Assembly (NCBI GenBank): GCA_017538775.1 | Contig: JAFYIF010000350.1 | Coordinates: 1 to 7,192, forward strand | Direction: 5' to 3' | DNA from: Oscillospiraceae bacterium | Lineage (GTDB): Bacteria; Bacillota; Clostridia; Oscillospirales; Oscillospiraceae | DNA: 7,192 nucleotides | Shown: one piece after another, positions 6,140 to 7,192 of the stretch | Layout of the letters: the number at the start of each line of letters is the position of its first letter | How positions within the stretch are numbered: position 1 is the stretch's first letter | Position numbers and translations under genes: made by a program | The notes under the pieces: generated by a model | The model's database searches: none | What the model saw: only the letters and a program-made list of their open reading frames with translations | What the model was told of the DNA's origin: nothing

Positions 6140-7192
6140 GTGCGGAAACAAATCCTTTCGATCCTCATTGCTGTGGCGCTTTGCCTTTCCGCGCCAGCTG
6201 TGCGCGTGCTCGCCGCAAATGGAGCGGCTGTGGCCGATGCCGCCGATGAAGACGGCATGTGTGCGCTTGAACCCATGCTGGGGCCAGCGCTTCTTTTGCC
6301 AGAGGAAGCGGAAGAGTCATCCCATTCCACTGATACGGAATACGCGGATTTGACAGAGGAACAGAACGAGACGCTATACGGGACCTGCGGTGCAGAGGGC
6401 GACGGCACAAACCTGAGCTGGACGCTGGACAGCGACGGGGTCCTGACGATCTCCGGGACAGGGCGCATGGCGGGCTTTGGCTCTTCGACCTCTGAGTCCA
6501 CCGCCCCCTGGATGCCCTATCGTTCGCGCATCCGGTCCCTTGTCATTGAAGACGGCGTCACATCCATCGGTGAGATCGCCTTTGTCTATTCTGGGATTTC
6601 CAATCTGTTTCTTCCGGCCAGCATCACCCGAATCGGATGGGCTGCTTTTTTTGGGACGAGCGTGGCGCATATCTACTATGCCGGCACAGAGGAACAGTGG
6701 GGAGAGATATTCATTTCATCGTATAACACTGCGCTGAGCGATGTTGTCGTGGATTCCGACCCGGAACTCTATATCATCCGCTACGACGGTAACGGCGGAA
6801 GCGGCTCCATGCCCTCCGGCCACTATGTGGAGGGACAGGAATTCACGCTGCCAGGCTGCGGTTTCAGCGCGCCTCTTCTGAGCACCCCCATGTACTACAT
6901 GCGCTTCCAGGCCTGGGAAGTGGAGGGGGAAGCGGTTTTAGCTGGCACGGTCTGCACGTTTCATCAGGACACCACAGTCCGTGCGGTCTGGGAAACACGC
7001 AAATTGGAAAGCGGCGATATCGACCGTTCAAAAATGACGCGCGAGCAGATCTCGGATCTGCTGGCAGCCAATTCCACAACGCTTCCGACGGAACTCTATG
7101 ATGAGCTCCCGTCCGTCACCGCGCCGTATCGGACCGGAAAACTGAAAGCCGAGGTTTTGCAGATCACGGTGAATCGGCTGAACGCGCTGCGA
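6140..7192 (+). CDS. Secreted BspA-like LRR/InlB-repeat surface protein (5' part)
   Basis: An open frame of 351 codons from GTG runs off the window end. Residues 1-26 are a clear signal peptide (basic MRK start, hydrophobic core, cleavage near VLA-A). An acidic linker follows (about 30-75). Residues 80-110 (TCG...LSWTLDSDGVLTISGTGRM) and the following IRSLVIEDGVTSIGEIAF and LPASITRIGWAAF (131-170) are BspA-type leucine-rich repeats, ending in IYYAGTEEQWGEI (178-190). Residues 211-284 (YIIRYDGNGGSGSMPSG to TVRAVW) match an InlB/Listeria-Bacteroides repeat. The tail ends in NRLNALR, a wording I associate with the start of CAP/SCP-like domains; this is inference. Such proteins sit outside the cell or on its surface and often bind host or matrix targets. 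Codon use is far less biased than in crt-etfA. There is no link to butyrate synthesis and no convincing promoter of its own. Confidence 0.85.
   Translation, partial: MRKQILSILIAVALCLSAPAVRVLAANGAAVADAADEDGMCALEPMLGPALLLPEEAEESSHSTDTEYADLTEEQNETLYGTCGAEGDGTNLSWTLDSDGVLTISGTGRMAGFGSSTSESTAPWMPYRSRIRSLVIEDGVTSIGEIAFVYSGISNLFLPASITRIGWAAFFGTSVAHIYYAGTEEQWGEIFISSYNTALSDVVVDSDPELYIIRYDGNGGSGSMPSGHYVEGQEFTLPGCGFSAPLLSTPMYYMRFQAWEVEGEAVLAGTVCTFHQDTTVRAVWETRKLESGDIDRSKMTREQISDLLAANSTTLPTELYDELPSVTAPYRTGKLKAEVLQITVNRLNALR

Overview
The window is a butyrate-synthesis locus from a GC-rich anaerobic member of the Clostridia. Protein wording resembles Oscillospiraceae-type butyrate producers such as the Flavonifractor/Intestinimonas group, but the genus is an inference from residue patterns and codon bias, not a database result. 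Start sites carry strong GGAGG-type ribosome-binding sites. The main genes use a strongly G/C-ending codon set (ATC, CTG, GCC, AAG, GAG), as expected of highly expressed genes.

Layout. Positions 22-57 hold an intrinsic terminator for the leftward gene at 82-501, a MaoC-like hot-dog-fold (R)-specific enoyl-CoA hydratase. A divergent intergenic region of about 500 bp follows (502-1002). It holds a textbook sigma-A promoter at 927-955 (TTGACA, 17 bp, TATAAT) just before crt, a second candidate promoter at 665-692 with a perfect dyad over its -35 box, and GC-rich foldable sequence between them. Rightward on the + strand come crt (1003-1779), hbd (1862-2716), bcd (2917-4056), etfB (4072-4866) and etfA (4881-6020), closed by an intrinsic terminator at 6047-6091. 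After that, a GTG-started secreted surface protein (6140 to the window end, incomplete) has BspA-like leucine-rich and InlB-type repeat regions; it is not part of the pathway.

How the genes work together. Hbd reduces acetoacetyl-CoA to (S)-3-hydroxybutyryl-CoA, Crt dehydrates it to crotonyl-CoA, and Bcd with EtfA/EtfB reduces that to butyryl-CoA. In clostridia this last step normally bifurcates electrons from NADH to crotonyl-CoA and ferredoxin. The thiolase (thl) and the final butyryl-CoA transferase or butyrate kinase are not in this window. The divergent MaoC-like hydratase would act on the same crotonyl-CoA with the opposite stereochemistry.

Most notable non-coding signal. The 200-bp gap between hbd and bcd holds two consecutive long hairpins. 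The second, at 2805-2900, is a near-continuous 96-nt fold-back of about 37 base pairs ending 5 nt before the bcd ribosome-binding site. Neither hairpin has a terminator T-tract. Five of the seven non-Watson-Crick positions in the long hairpin are G.U wobbles in the sense RNA, which fits an RNA structure or a palindromic repeat element. The other main oddity is an EtfA about 43 residues longer than the clostridial norm because of a hydrophilic insertion at about residues 128-182.
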